From positions 1,043,501-1,107,500 of the forward strand of contig NZ_LS483470.1 of the NCBI RefSeq assembly GCF_900478135.1: a DNA stretch of 64,000 bases, written 5' to 3'. Under the pieces are notes generated by a model, which was given only the letters and a program-made list of their open reading frames with translations, was not told the DNA's origin and made no database searches. A program made the translations under genes and the position numbers. Origin of the DNA: Leminorella richardii (GTDB lineage Bacteria; Pseudomonadota; Gammaproteobacteria; Enterobacterales; Enterobacteriaceae). Positions 19,175 to 27,894 of this stretch are shown piece by piece. Numbering within the stretch: position 1 is the stretch's first letter; every line of letters begins with the position of its first letter.

Positions 19175-19956
19175 TGCTGGAAATATTAATGGCAACAATG
19201 CATAGGAAGAATATATCAGAAATAGATTGGATATATAAAAATATACAGACTCCTATCTTATTGATTAACCAGTCTGACTTCTCTTCATTAGAGATACAGG
19301 ATAATATTAGAATGATTTCTTGCATTGAACGAGGTTCTTCTAATAGTCGTAATATGGCTTTAAATAATGCTATTGGAGATATCTGCTTAATCGCTGATGA
19401 TGATGTTGGATATGTTGATAATGCAGAGGAAATAATAAATTGTGCATTTAGAGATAATCCTTCAGCTGATATTATTACTTTTCAGATTATAACTCCTGAA
19501 GGTAAACCTTTTAATAAGGGATATCCAGTACATAAACAATGGCACAATAGTCGTTCTATTCTTCGATGTGCATCAATAGAAATAGCCTTTAGAAAAGATA
19601 GTATAATTCAAGCTGGTATCAAGCTAGATGTGGATTTTGGATTGGGAAGTAAATATAGAGTACATGATGAAATAATTTTTTTGAAAGATGCTTTAGATAA
19701 CAATCTGAAATTATTATATATTCCTATCCCTATTGTTATTCATCCGGCTGAAAGCTCTGGTACTGACTTCAACGATCATTTGATCGTATCTAAAGGGGCT
19801 GCATTTGTCCGATTATTTGGGTATAAAGGTATGTTCCTCAATATTTTATTTGCCATTAAGAAACACGCTGAATATTCTAATAAATATAGTTTTTTGGGGT
19901 TTTTAATGAAAATGTTCGAAGGTTCAATTAAATATATAAGAGAAGATTTGAAATGA
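19174..19956 (+). CDS. Glycosyltransferase, family 2-like
   Basis: About 260 residues. It has an abbreviated GT-A fold: NxxRGSSNSRNMAL-type nucleotide region, then LIADDDVGYVDNAEE with the DxD-like acidic motif for metal and sugar nucleotide, and a VHDEIIFLKDA segment near the catalytic base. Its ATG overlaps the wzy stop (TAATG), indicating translational coupling. A GTG four codons earlier is possible. One of two GT2 enzymes in the island. Donor and linkage are unknown; galactose or GalNAc is plausible from galE and gnu. Confidence 0.75.
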   Translation: MLEILMATMHRKNISEIDWIYKNIQTPILLINQSDFSSLEIQDNIRMISCIERGSSNSRNMALNNAIGDICLIADDDVGYVDNAEEIINCAFRDNPSADIITFQIITPEGKPFNKGYPVHKQWHNSRSILRCASIEIAFRKDSIIQAGIKLDVDFGLGSKYRVHDEIIFLKDALDNNLKLLYIPIPIVIHPAESSGTDFNDHLIVSKGAAFVRLFGYKGMFLNILFAIKKHAEYSNKYSFLGFLMKMFEGSIKYIREDLK

Positions 19957-21215
19957 ATATTTCCAAGTGCAAGTATTTGATTATTGGTGGTGGTGCTTCA
20001 GGACTTATGTTTGCTAACACTAAGAAAAATGATGATATTATTCTTCTAGAAAAAGAAAATGAGCTAGGTGGATATTGTAGAACAATATACCAAGATGGTT
20101 TTGTATGGGACTATGCGGGACATTTTTTCCATTTTGCTAATGAAGATATAAAGAACTTCTTTAGAAGTAAAATTTCAGATAGTGATCTTGTTTTAAGAGA
20201 AAAAATTACTAAAATATTTTATAAAGATCTAGTAATTGATTTTCCATTTCAAACTAATATTCATCAATTAGATAAAGAAGAATTTATTGATTGTTTATAT
20301 GATTTGTTTTTTAAAAATGAGTCAGAGCATTATAATTCCTTTTTAAGCATGCTATATGGAAAATTTGGTACATCTATAACCGACAAATTCTTGAGGCCAT
20401 ATAATGAGAAATTATATGCCTGTGATTTAAACTTATTAGATCAGAATGCGATGGGACGATTTTTTCCATATGCTGATCTAACTAAGATCATAAGAAATTT
20501 TAAGAGTGAATTTCAAGATAGTTATAATTCAACATTTTTGTATCCTAGAAGAGGAGCTAAGGTTTTTATAGATGCCTTAGCAGAGGATATTAGTAGTAAA
20601 CTAATATCAGTAGGTGAGAGTGTTATATCTATTAACGTTAAAGATAAAATAGTTACTACAAACAAAAGAAATATTTCTTATCAATTCTTAATAAACTCTA
20701 TGCCTTTCAATTCTCTCTTAGAAAGTATTGTCGATATAAATTATAAAGATATTATTAACACCCTTTCTTGGAATAAGGTTTTAGTCCTTAACTTGGGATT
20801 TGATAAAGCCTCTAAATATAATGATATTCATTGGTCATATTTTCCAGAGAAAGAATATAACTTTTATCGCGTCGGATTTTATAATAATATTCTTGGGGAT
20901 GAAAGATTGAGCCTCTATGTTGAAATTGGTTTTTCTCCTAATGAATATATTAATGTTGATGAACAGTTGAGATTAGCTATTTTAGGGCTAAAAAAATCTG
21001 GGATAATTGATGAACATAAAGTTATTTCATACATTCCAATAATTATGGATCCTGCTTATGTTCATGTAGATAATAAGCTTGATAGCATAAAAGACAATAT
21101 TAAAGAAAGCCTTTCCGAAAGAGGTGTTTATACAATAGGACGTTATGGGGATTGGAAATATTGCTCAATTGAAGACTCAATGCTTGACGCAATAAAAATT
21201 TCTCAAGAAATTTAA
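19953..21215 (+). CDS. FAD-dependent oxidoreductase, UDP-galactopyranose-mutase-like
   Basis: 420 residues with an N-terminal FAD-binding Rossmann motif (LIIGGGASGLMFANT), the second dinucleotide segment ELGGYCRTIYQDGFVWDYAGHFFHF, and LRPYNEKLYACDLNLL, which resembles the YTEKQWG region of UDP-galactopyranose mutases. The C-terminus has GRYGDWKYCSIEDSMLDA, an FAD-contacting motif of the amine-oxidase fold. It overlaps the preceding glycosyltransferase by 4 bp. Members of this group occur in O-antigen clusters without a firm function. Furanose formation, another sugar isomerisation or a sugar oxidation are possible. Frame intact. Confidence 0.7.
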   Translation: MNISKCKYLIIGGGASGLMFANTKKNDDIILLEKENELGGYCRTIYQDGFVWDYAGHFFHFANEDIKNFFRSKISDSDLVLREKITKIFYKDLVIDFPFQTNIHQLDKEEFIDCLYDLFFKNESEHYNSFLSMLYGKFGTSITDKFLRPYNEKLYACDLNLLDQNAMGRFFPYADLTKIIRNFKSEFQDSYNSTFLYPRRGAKVFIDALAEDISSKLISVGESVISINVKDKIVTTNKRNISYQFLINSMPFNSLLESIVDINYKDIINTLSWNKVLVLNLGFDKASKYNDIHWSYFPEKEYNFYRVGFYNNILGDERLSLYVEIGFSPNEYINVDEQLRLAILGLKKSGIIDEHKVISYIPIIMDPAYVHVDNKLDSIKDNIKESLSERGVYTIGRYGDWKYCSIEDSMLDAIKISQEI

Positions 21216-21290
21216 TTTATGTTTATTCTATGGATTTAGAATTTAGATCTTATAGTAAATTTTTAATACTGCACGTTTTTCGGAAATATT

Positions 21291-22030
21291 ATGTGTAATG
21301 ATCTAGTCTCTATAATTATGCCAGCATTTAATGCTGAGAAATATATTGAAGAAGCCATCTCTTCGGTCCTAACTCAGACATATAATAATATTGAGCTGAT
21401 TATTATAAATGATTTTTCATCTGATAATACTTCATTGATTTTAAAGAGATATGAGGATTTAGAACAAGTTATCATTATTAATTTAGATGAAAATATTGGA
21501 GTTTCAAAAGCTAGGAATATTGGAATTAATAATGCTAAAGGTCGTTATATTTCATTTCTAGATAGCGATGATGTCTGGCTTCCTACTAAGCTACAACTAC
21601 AAATTGAATGTATGAAAGATTCTAATGTAGGATGTTCTCATTCATCATATTTCCGTATGTCTGAGGATGGTAAAATTCTTACAAAGGTATTAGCAAAAAG
21701 ACTTTTGACATACGATATTATGTTGAGAGGCAACCAATTAGGAAATTTAACAGGAGTTTATGATACCTTATTTGTGGGCAAGATTCTACAGAAGTGCATC
21801 GGGCATGAAGACTATAAAATGTGGCTTGATGTATTAAAGAGTACAAATTCTATAGGGATTATTACTCCTTTGGCAAAATATAGGGTATGCGAAAAGTCTG
21901 TTTCTTCTAATAAATTCAAATCTATTGCTTGGCATTATACTATTTTAAAAAATGAATTGAATAATAATAAATTCTTATTTTTTATCTTATGATTAGATAT
22001 GTTATTCAGGCTTTATTAAAAAGAATATAG
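21291..22030 (+). pseudogene. GT2 glycosyltransferase with a -1 frameshift at its C-terminus
   Basis: N-terminal GT-A domain: VSIIMPAFNAEKYIEEAISSV, QTYNNIELIIINDFSSD, NIGVSKARNIGI, and the DxD motif FLDSDDVWLPTKL. Residues GHEDYKMWLDVLK hold the ED catalytic region. The frame ends at 21992, but one extra T in the six-T run 21978-21983 would extend it with YLMIRYVIQALLKRI to TAG 22028-22030, the usual basic amphipathic tail of such enzymes. The break removes only that tail, so activity might survive. Sugar specificity unknown. Confidence 0.75.
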
Positions 22031-22062
22031 ATTTTGTTAAAGATTTATTATTGGAGATGAAA

Positions 22063-23082
22063 ATGGCAATTTTAGTAACGGGTGGTGCTGGCTATATAGG
22101 TTCTCATACAATCCTGGCTCTATTAGAGCAGAAAGATGAGCATGAGGTTGTTGTTCTTGATGATTTGTCTAATTCATCTAAAGAGTCATTAGATCGCATC
22201 TCTAAATTGACAAAAAGAAAATTCATTTTTATTTGGGTAGTGTATTAAATAAGGAATTATTGTCTAATATATTATCAATGCATAAAATTGAATCTGTAAT
22301 TCATTTCGCTGGATTGAAGTCTGTCGGAGAGTCTGTTAAAGACCCTGTGAAATACTATTATACTAATATCGCAGGAACTCTAGTCTTATTAGAAGCAATG
22401 CTTCATTATAATGTTAGGACTCTCGTGTTCAGTTCTTCAGCTACTGTCTATGGCGAACCTGAATTTATTCCATTGACAGAAGCTGCACGTGTTGGAGGGA
22501 CAACTAATCCTTATGGAACATCTAAGTTGATGGTTGAAAGAATACTTCAGGATTTCTCTCTTGCTAATCCAGATTTTTCTATAACATGTCTTCGATATTT
22601 TAATCCTATTGGCGCTCATAGTTCGGGACTTATTGGTGAAAGCCCTAATGGCATACCGAACAATATATTCTTCTTATATATGTCAAGTAGCTATAGGAAA
22701 TATTGATCATTTATCTATTTTTGGAAATGACTATCCAACTAAAGACGGAACAGGGATTAGAGACTACATTCATGTTATGGACTTAGCTGAGGGACATCTG
22801 GCTGCGCTATCACGTTCTAATTTGAATGATTCTTTTGAGGTTTATAATATTGGCACGGGAGTTGGATATTCTGTTCTTGAACTTATTAATTCATTTAAAA
22901 AAATGACTGGTATTAATATTAATTATAAATTTGTTGAGCGAAGAAAAGGTGATATTGCAGAATGTTGGTCAGATCCATCATTGGCGGCTCAAAAACTAGG
23001 ATGGCATGCTAAACGCAATATAGAAGATATGATTTGTGATGCATGGAGATGGCAGAAAAATAATCCTAATGGATATAGATAG
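22063..23082 (+). pseudogene. galE: UDP-glucose 4-epimerase GalE, two frameshifts
   Basis: Interconverts UDP-Glc/UDP-Gal (or the GlcNAc/GalNAc pair) and supplies donors for the O unit. VTGGAGYIGSHT NAD loop, VIHFAGLKSVGESV, FSSSATVYG, catalytic YGTSKLMVE and GTGIRDYIHVMDLAEGHLAAL match GalE throughout. The frame changes -1 in the T-run 22226-22230 and +1 near 22667-22674 (GIPNN then YICQVAIGNIDHLSIFG). ATG 22063 is chosen for GGAG 6 nt upstream. Corrected length is about 340 residues. Last gene of the island. Confidence 0.85.
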
Positions 23083-23112
23083 TAAACAAGGCCTTTAGAG
23101 ACCTTGTTTACT
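23081..23112. terminator. Hairpin at the end of the polysaccharide island
   Basis: AGTAAACAAGG (23081-23091) pairs perfectly with CCTTGTTTACT (23102-23112), overlapping the galE stop and lying between convergent galE and cysZ. There is no strong U-tract, so termination is probable rather than certain. Confidence 0.55.
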
Positions 23113-23125
23113 TAAGGAATAATTC

Positions 23126-23887
23126 CTAAACAAACCTCCCCCTATACCTCTCCACCCACATCGCCGTCGCACCGCATACGGCAACTGGCATGATGAACAG
23201 ATTCAGGATGGGGATCATCGTAAACAGGCTGACGACAGCGCCGAACTGAACGTTGCGAACCTTCTCTTGGCTTAGGGTCAGCTTCATGTCAGAAAAACTG
23301 ATTTTATGGTTGTCGAACGGATAGTCGTTGTACTGGATGGAAAGCATCCAGGCGCTGAACAGAAACCACAGAACAGGAAAGATGGTCTGACCGACTCCGG
23401 GAATAAAATACAGCACAAGCAGAAGCAGCGCGCGGGGCAGGTAGTAGACCAGCTTGAGCCACTCGCGTTTCATAATGCGAGGGATGTCTTTTACTAAGCC
23501 AAAAATGCCGGTATCCGGTAGAGGCTTTCCGGTTAGCTTCGCCTCTAACTGTTCAGCCAGCAGGCCGTTAAAGGGCGCGGCTATCCAGTTGGCTATTGTG
23601 CTAAAGAAGTAGCCGAAAATTAGTAAAATGGATACAACGGCAAGTGGCCATAGCAGGTAGCTTAACCATTGAAGCCAGTCGGGAACGTAGCTCATCATCG
23701 AGGGGATCCATTCCCCCAGTTTGCCGTATAGCCACCAGAAGGCGCCTCCGACTAGGAGAATGTTGACCATCAGCGGCAAAATCACAAAACGCCGGATACC
23801 CGGTGTTCTTACCAGCTTGAAGCCTTGAGTGATGTAGTGAAAGCCGCTTTTTTCAGGCAAATTTTGTCGAACTGAGTCTTGTGTCAT
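23126..23887 (-). CDS. cysZ: CysZ sulfate transporter
   Basis: Inner-membrane protein of 253 residues that takes up sulfate for cysteine synthesis. Hydrophobic segments at about 35-55, 70-105, 145-180 and 205-245 fit the CysZ helix layout. The opening GFHYITQGFKLVRTPGIRRFVILPL is characteristic. In E. coli it lies directly beside cysK. Here the whole polysaccharide island separates them, with orientation retained. Divergent from zipA. Confidence 0.96.
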   Translation of the reverse strand: MTQDSVRQNLPEKSGFHYITQGFKLVRTPGIRRFVILPLMVNILLVGGAFWWLYGKLGEWIPSMMSYVPDWLQWLSYLLWPLAVVSILLIFGYFFSTIANWIAAPFNGLLAEQLEAKLTGKPLPDTGIFGLVKDIPRIMKREWLKLVYYLPRALLLLVLYFIPGVGQTIFPVLWFLFSAWMLSIQYNDYPFDNHKISFSDMKLTLSQEKVRNVQFGAVVSLFTMIPILNLFIMPVAVCGATAMWVERYRGRFV

Positions 23888-24055
23888 GCGTTAAAGTTCC
23901 CGTTATAAACGCAAATCAGGTTATCATATCCTATGATAAATACATTACTAACTTTGTGAAGACTAAAAAGTAGGCATAAAAGCGGAAAAAATCGTATTTA
24001 TCGCGAATAAAGATCAGCATAGACTTGCACTTGGATACGCAGGCAAATAGATTAT

Positions 24056-24184
24056 GTATACTTTACATAGTTCGAGTAGTCGGAAGGCGGCAAGCAAGTG
24101 AATCCCTGAGACCACGATCGCGATGTGACCAGAGGGTGAACGATGGCAGCCAACGCGTCGGCAGCTTGAAGTATGACGAGAATA
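24056..24184. repeat. ERIC-type intergenic repeat
   Basis: About 128 bp in the cysZ-zipA gap. On the minus strand it reads, in order, GTCATACTTCAAGCTGC, GCGTTGGCTGCC, CGTTCACCC, GGGATTCACTTGCTTGCC and GCCTTCCGACTACTCGAA, with TATAC at the distal end. This is the order and wording, from memory, of the roughly 127-bp ERIC/IRU element of Yersinia and relatives. The central part has diverged. ERIC elements are imperfect palindromes spread by an unknown mechanism. Apparent short ORFs here are by-products. The remaining 100-170 bp on either side hold the cysZ and zipA promoters, which I did not resolve. Confidence 0.8.
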
Positions 24185-24232
24185 GGTAAATGTTTGCCGC
24201 GGTGGCACGTATAAAAAGCAGAGATAGCAACG

Positions 24233-25129
24233 ATGCAGAATTTGCGTCTGGTATTGATAGTAGTTGGCGCTATAGCAATCTTAGCGTTATTAATACACGG
24301 CCTATGGACTAGCCGTAAAGAACGCTCATCAATTTTTCGTGATAAACCGCTAAAGCGCGGGATAACACAGAAGAAAGAACAGTCTTTCGACTCACTGGAC
24401 GAAGGTGTTGGTGAGGTTCGCGTGCGTCCTGCGTTTATCCCATCGGCCGATCCCTTGTCTTCATCATCTTCTGAACAGAAGCAGGAAGAAGAACCTGAGA
24501 TGTCATTCTCTTTGACATCAGATGCCATTGAGGAGACTCAGAGTGGTGTTCGCGAGCCATCCCCTGTGCAAATGTCTTTTGATGATGTCCTGCTTGGCGA
24601 TAATGAACCTGAAGCACCCGTACAGCAAGAAATTGCGCCTGAACCTATCGCCGAACAGCAAATCGAACAACATGCTGCACCAGCTCCAGAGCTAGTGAAA
24701 GAACTGGTTATCGTTTTACACGTATCGGCGCTTAACGGCGGTACGATCGCAGGAGAGCCTCTTCTGCAAAGTATTTTGCATGCGGGCTTCAAGTTTGGTG
24801 CGATGAATATTTTCCATCGCCATGTGGATCCTGCCGGTAGCGGAGCGGTTCTGTTTAGCTTAGCGAATATGGTGAAACCAGGCTCGTTTGATCCAGAGCA
24901 CATGGCCGATTTCTCAACGCCGGGCGTGTCTATTTTTATGATGGTGCCTTCCTACGGCGATGCCAATCAGAACTTTAAGCTGATGCTGCAGTCTGCACAG
25001 CGCATAGCGGACGAGGTCGGGGGCGTTGTTTTAGACGAGTCTCGCCATATGATCACGCCCCAGAAGCTGGAAACGTACAAAACGCAAATCCGGGAAGTGC
25101 TGGAAAATACGGCTAAGCCAGCAAAGTAA
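24233..25129 (+). CDS. zipA: Cell division protein ZipA
   Basis: Essential FtsZ tether of the divisome, 298 residues. A single N-terminal membrane anchor (LVLIVVGAIAILALLIHGLW) is followed by a basic patch, a long Pro/Glu/Gln-rich flexible linker (about 75-155) and the C-terminal FtsZ-binding domain (ELVIVLHVSALNGGTIAGEP, GAMNIFHRH, MVPSYGDANQNFKLM). Divergent from cysZ and upstream of ligA as in E. coli. Confidence 0.97.
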   Translation: MQNLRLVLIVVGAIAILALLIHGLWTSRKERSSIFRDKPLKRGITQKKEQSFDSLDEGVGEVRVRPAFIPSADPLSSSSSEQKQEEEPEMSFSLTSDAIEETQSGVREPSPVQMSFDDVLLGDNEPEAPVQQEIAPEPIAEQQIEQHAAPAPELVKELVIVLHVSALNGGTIAGEPLLQSILHAGFKFGAMNIFHRHVDPAGSGAVLFSLANMVKPGSFDPEHMADFSTPGVSIFMMVPSYGDANQNFKLMLQSAQRIADEVGGVVLDESRHMITPQKLETYKTQIREVLENTAKPAK

Positions 25130-25150
25130 TACAATCTGTTTTTATTTAGC

Positions 25151-25176
25151 AAACCCCCGCCAGTCGGGGGTTTTTT
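25151..25176 (+). terminator. zipA terminator
   Basis: AAACCCCCG (25151-25159) and CGGGGGTTT (25165-25173) form a 9-bp stem with a 5-nt loop, followed by T's. ligA starts 20 bp later. Confidence 0.85.
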
Positions 25177-25195
25177 ATCATATAGATGGTGAAAT

Positions 25196-27217
25196 ATGTC
25201 GTCATTAGAGCAGCGTTTAAATCAACTTCGCGACCAACTGCGTCATCATGAATACCTTTATCACGTACTGGATGCGCCAGAAGTACCGGACGCCGAATAC
25301 GATCGCCTGATGCGCGAGCTGCGCGAGCTTGAAGCTGAACATCCTGAACTGATTACTGACGATTCACCGACACAGCGCGTTGGCGCTGCCCCGCTTTCTG
25401 CTTTCGATCAGGTGACTCACGAAGTGCCAATGCTGTCTTTGGACAACGTGTTCGATGAAGCCAGCTATCTGGCGTTTGATAAGCGTCTGCACGATCGGCT
25501 GAAGAGTGATGACGAAATAGCCTTTTGCTGTGAGCTGAAGCTAGATGGTTTGGCAGTAAGCCTGCTGTATGAAGACGGTCGCTTGGTACAGGCTGCAACT
25601 CGAGGTGATGGAACCACAGGTGAGAATATCACCTCCAACGTGAGGACTATTCGGGCCATACCGCTGCGTTTAAAGGGCGAAGGCATTCCCCGCCGCCTAG
25701 AAGTCCGCGGTGAGGTGTTTATGCCTCAGTCAGGCTTTGAGGCGTTGAACGATCATGCGCGCCGTAATCATGAAAAAATATTTGCCAACCCGCGCAATGC
25801 TGCTGCGGGCTCTTTGCGCCAGCTCGACCCTCGCATTACGGCCAAAAGACCTCTGACCTTTTTTTGCTACGGTGTTGGCCTAATCGAAGGCGGAGAGCTG
25901 CCGAGAAGCCATATGGCACGTTTGCAAACCTTTAAAGCGTGGGGGTTACCCGTAAGCGACCGCATTCGCCTGTGTCAGAGCAGTGAAGAAGTGCTGGCGT
26001 TCTATCATCAGGTTCAGGAGGACAGGGCGACACTGGGCTTTGATATCGACGGTGTGGTTATTAAAGTCGACTCTTTGGACCTTCAGGAGACGCTGGGATT
26101 TGTCGCCAGAGCTCCCCGTTGGGCAACCGCCTTTAAGTTTCCCGCTCAGGAACAAATGACTGTTGTGCGTGATGTGGAATTTCAGGTTGGACGCACCGGC
26201 GCTATTACGCCTGTTGCTCGCCTGGAGCCCGTTAGCGTCGCTGGGGTGACGGTCAGCAACGCGACGCTGCACAACGCTGATGAAATTGCTCGTTTGGGGC
26301 TATGTATTGGCGATACCGTTGTGATCCGACGTGCAGGGGACGTGATCCCTCAGGTTGTTGGTGTAATCGAAGCGCAGCGCCCATCTGATGCTAAGGCAAT
26401 TGTTTTTCCCAGCGCTTGTCCTGTATGTGGTTCAGACATTGAGCGCATTGAAGGAGAGGCCGTGGCCCGCTGTACCGCAGGCTTAGTATGTGCCGCTCAG
26501 CGTAAAGAAGCGCTCAAGCACTTTGTCTCTCGCCGGGCGATGGACGTTGAGGGAATGGGAGATAAGATTATCGAGCAGTTGGTGGATAAAGAGTACGTTA
26601 AAACGCCTGCTGATCTATACCGCTTGAGCCTCGGCATTCTTACCCGCCTTGAGCGTATGGGTCCCAAGTCGGCACAGAACCTGTTAGAGGCTCTGGAAAA
26701 GTCGAAGAGCACTACACTAGCGCGTTTCCTATTTGGATTAGGGATCCGCGAAGTGGGCGAGGCGACGGCCGCCAATTTAGCATCACACTTTGGTTCTCTT
26801 CAGGCAATTGAACAGGCCGATATTGACGCGTTAAAAGAAGTACAGGATGTCGGTGAGGTTGTCGCTAAGCACACCTACCACTTCTTTAAGGAAGAGCACA
26901 ATCAGGCGATTCTAGCTGAGCTTGTAGGGCCTGAAATTGGTATTCATTGGCCTGCACCCGTCATGATTGTGGCTGAAGAAATTGATAGCCCGTTTGCGGG
27001 CAAAACAGTAGTGCTAACCGGATCTCTTAGTCAGATGTCGCGTGACGATGCTAAGGCGCGCTTAATTGCGCTAGGTGCCAAGGTGAGCGGCAGCGTGTCT
27101 AAGAAAACTGACATGGTGATTGCCGGTGAAGCCGCAGGCTCTAAACTTGCCAAGGCGCAGGAGTTAGATATTCCTGTCATTGATGAAGCGGAAATGCTGC
27201 GTCTGCTGGGCGTGTAG
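25196..27217 (+). CDS. ligA: NAD-dependent DNA ligase LigA
   Basis: Essential ligase of 673 residues that seals nicks using NAD+. Adenylation domain with nucleophile K115 (CELKLDGLAVSL), the preceding Ia domain, OB fold, a zinc finger (CPVCGSDIE then CTAGLVC), helix-hairpin-helix repeats and a C-terminal BRCT domain (FAGKTVVLTGSLSQMSRDDA). Length and domain order are normal. Followed by ypeB after 15 bp. Confidence 0.98.
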   Translation: MSSLEQRLNQLRDQLRHHEYLYHVLDAPEVPDAEYDRLMRELRELEAEHPELITDDSPTQRVGAAPLSAFDQVTHEVPMLSLDNVFDEASYLAFDKRLHDRLKSDDEIAFCCELKLDGLAVSLLYEDGRLVQAATRGDGTTGENITSNVRTIRAIPLRLKGEGIPRRLEVRGEVFMPQSGFEALNDHARRNHEKIFANPRNAAAGSLRQLDPRITAKRPLTFFCYGVGLIEGGELPRSHMARLQTFKAWGLPVSDRIRLCQSSEEVLAFYHQVQEDRATLGFDIDGVVIKVDSLDLQETLGFVARAPRWATAFKFPAQEQMTVVRDVEFQVGRTGAITPVARLEPVSVAGVTVSNATLHNADEIARLGLCIGDTVVIRRAGDVIPQVVGVIEAQRPSDAKAIVFPSACPVCGSDIERIEGEAVARCTAGLVCAAQRKEALKHFVSRRAMDVEGMGDKIIEQLVDKEYVKTPADLYRLSLGILTRLERMGPKSAQNLLEALEKSKSTTLARFLFGLGIREVGEATAANLASHFGSLQAIEQADIDALKEVQDVGEVVAKHTYHFFKEEHNQAILAELVGPEIGIHWPAPVMIVAEEIDSPFAGKTVVLTGSLSQMSRDDAKARLIALGAKVSGSVSKKTDMVIAGEAAGSKLAKAQELDIPVIDEAEMLRLLGV

Positions 27218-27232
27218 ATTCAGGTTATAGAG

Positions 27233-27451
27233 ATGATAGAAAAAACTCACCTGATAAAAATTGCCAATACGCCCATGCCGTTTGGTAAATACAAAGGGCG
27301 TATGCTGGTCGATTTGCCGGACGAGTATCTTTTGTGGTTCTCTAAAAAGGGCTTTCCAAAAGGTGAACTTGGCGAACTGATGGAGCTCACGCTGGCTTTG
27401 AAGATTGAGGGGCTGGATAGTGTGATTAGGCCTTTGAAGGGGCGAGCATAA
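27233..27451 (+). CDS. ypeB: YpeB, DUF3820 small protein
   Basis: 72 residues, the same length and place (after ligA) as E. coli YpeB. The conserved core MPFGKYKGRMLVDLPDEYLLWF is split by a Gly-Lys-Tyr-Lys loop typical of the putative quorum/exonuclease-like DUF3820 family. Function unknown. Likely co-transcribed with ligA. Confidence 0.9.
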   Translation: MIEKTHLIKIANTPMPFGKYKGRMLVDLPDEYLLWFSKKGFPKGELGELMELTLALKIEGLDSVIRPLKGRA

Positions 27452-27471
27452 AGGTGCGTACGGCAGAATGA

Positions 27472-27498
27472 ACGGGGCTTTAAATCCCTCGTTTTTTA
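27472..27498 (+). terminator. ligA-ypeB terminator
   Basis: ACGGGG (27472-27477) pairs with CCTCGT (27487-27492) with one G-U, then a run of six T's. Confidence 0.65.
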
Positions 27499-27536
27499 TT
27501 TATAAGCGTTTTTATTTATCGATAAAAAACAGGTAC

Positions 27537-27557
27537 AAAAAAAGCGCCTTAAGCGCT
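27537..27557 (-). terminator. Terminator of the tRNA-Val/Lys operon
   Basis: On the minus strand AGCGC and GCGCT arms (27557-27553 and 27547-27543) around TTAAG are followed by seven T's, just after tRNA-Lys. Confidence 0.75.
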
Positions 27558-27568
27558 GAGATAAATAA

Positions 27569-27644
27569 TGGTGGGTCGTATAGGATTCGAACCTATGACC
27601 AATTGGTTAAAAGCCAACTGCTCTACCGACTGAGCTAACGACCC
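27569..27644 (-). tRNA. lysV: tRNA-Lys (anticodon UUU)
   Basis: 76 nt with encoded CCA. On the minus strand it starts GGGTCGTTAGCTCAG, anticodon stem-loop TTGGCTTTTAACCAA, T-loop GGTTCGAATCC. Last of a four-tRNA operon. Confidence 0.97.
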
Positions 27645-27664
27645 GATGTAGACTTGATAGTTGG

Positions 27665-27740
27665 TGGTGGGTGATACCGGGTTCGAACCAGTGACCCCCT
27701 CCTTGTAAGGGAGGTGCTCTCCCAACTGAGCTAATCACCC
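27665..27740 (-). tRNA. valY: tRNA-Val (anticodon UAC), copy 3 of the operon
   Basis: 76 nt with encoded CCA. It starts GGGTGATTAGCTCAG; anticodon loop CTTACAA; T-loop GGTTCGAACCC. Identical to the two copies at 27765 and 27895. The symbol follows the E. coli valUXY-lysV order. Confidence 0.96.
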
Positions 27741-27764
27741 CAAAAACTATCTTGATGAGAACGC

Positions 27765-27840
27765 TGGTGGGTGATACCGGGTTCGAACCAGTGACCCCCT
27801 CCTTGTAAGGGAGGTGCTCTCCCAACTGAGCTAATCACCC
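27765..27840 (-). tRNA. valX: tRNA-Val (anticodon UAC), copy 2 of the operon
   Basis: Identical 76-nt copy of the neighbouring tRNA-Val genes, 24 bp from the next copy. Confidence 0.96.
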
Positions 27841-27894
27841 TGAAACCGCGTACTCTCATCATTACTACTAAAACTACTAAATCACACGAAAAGA

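Noticed and set aside
24014..24208. Short minus-strand ORF between cysZ and zipA
   Set aside because: It lies within the ERIC-type repeat, which generates such ORFs; no family match recognised.
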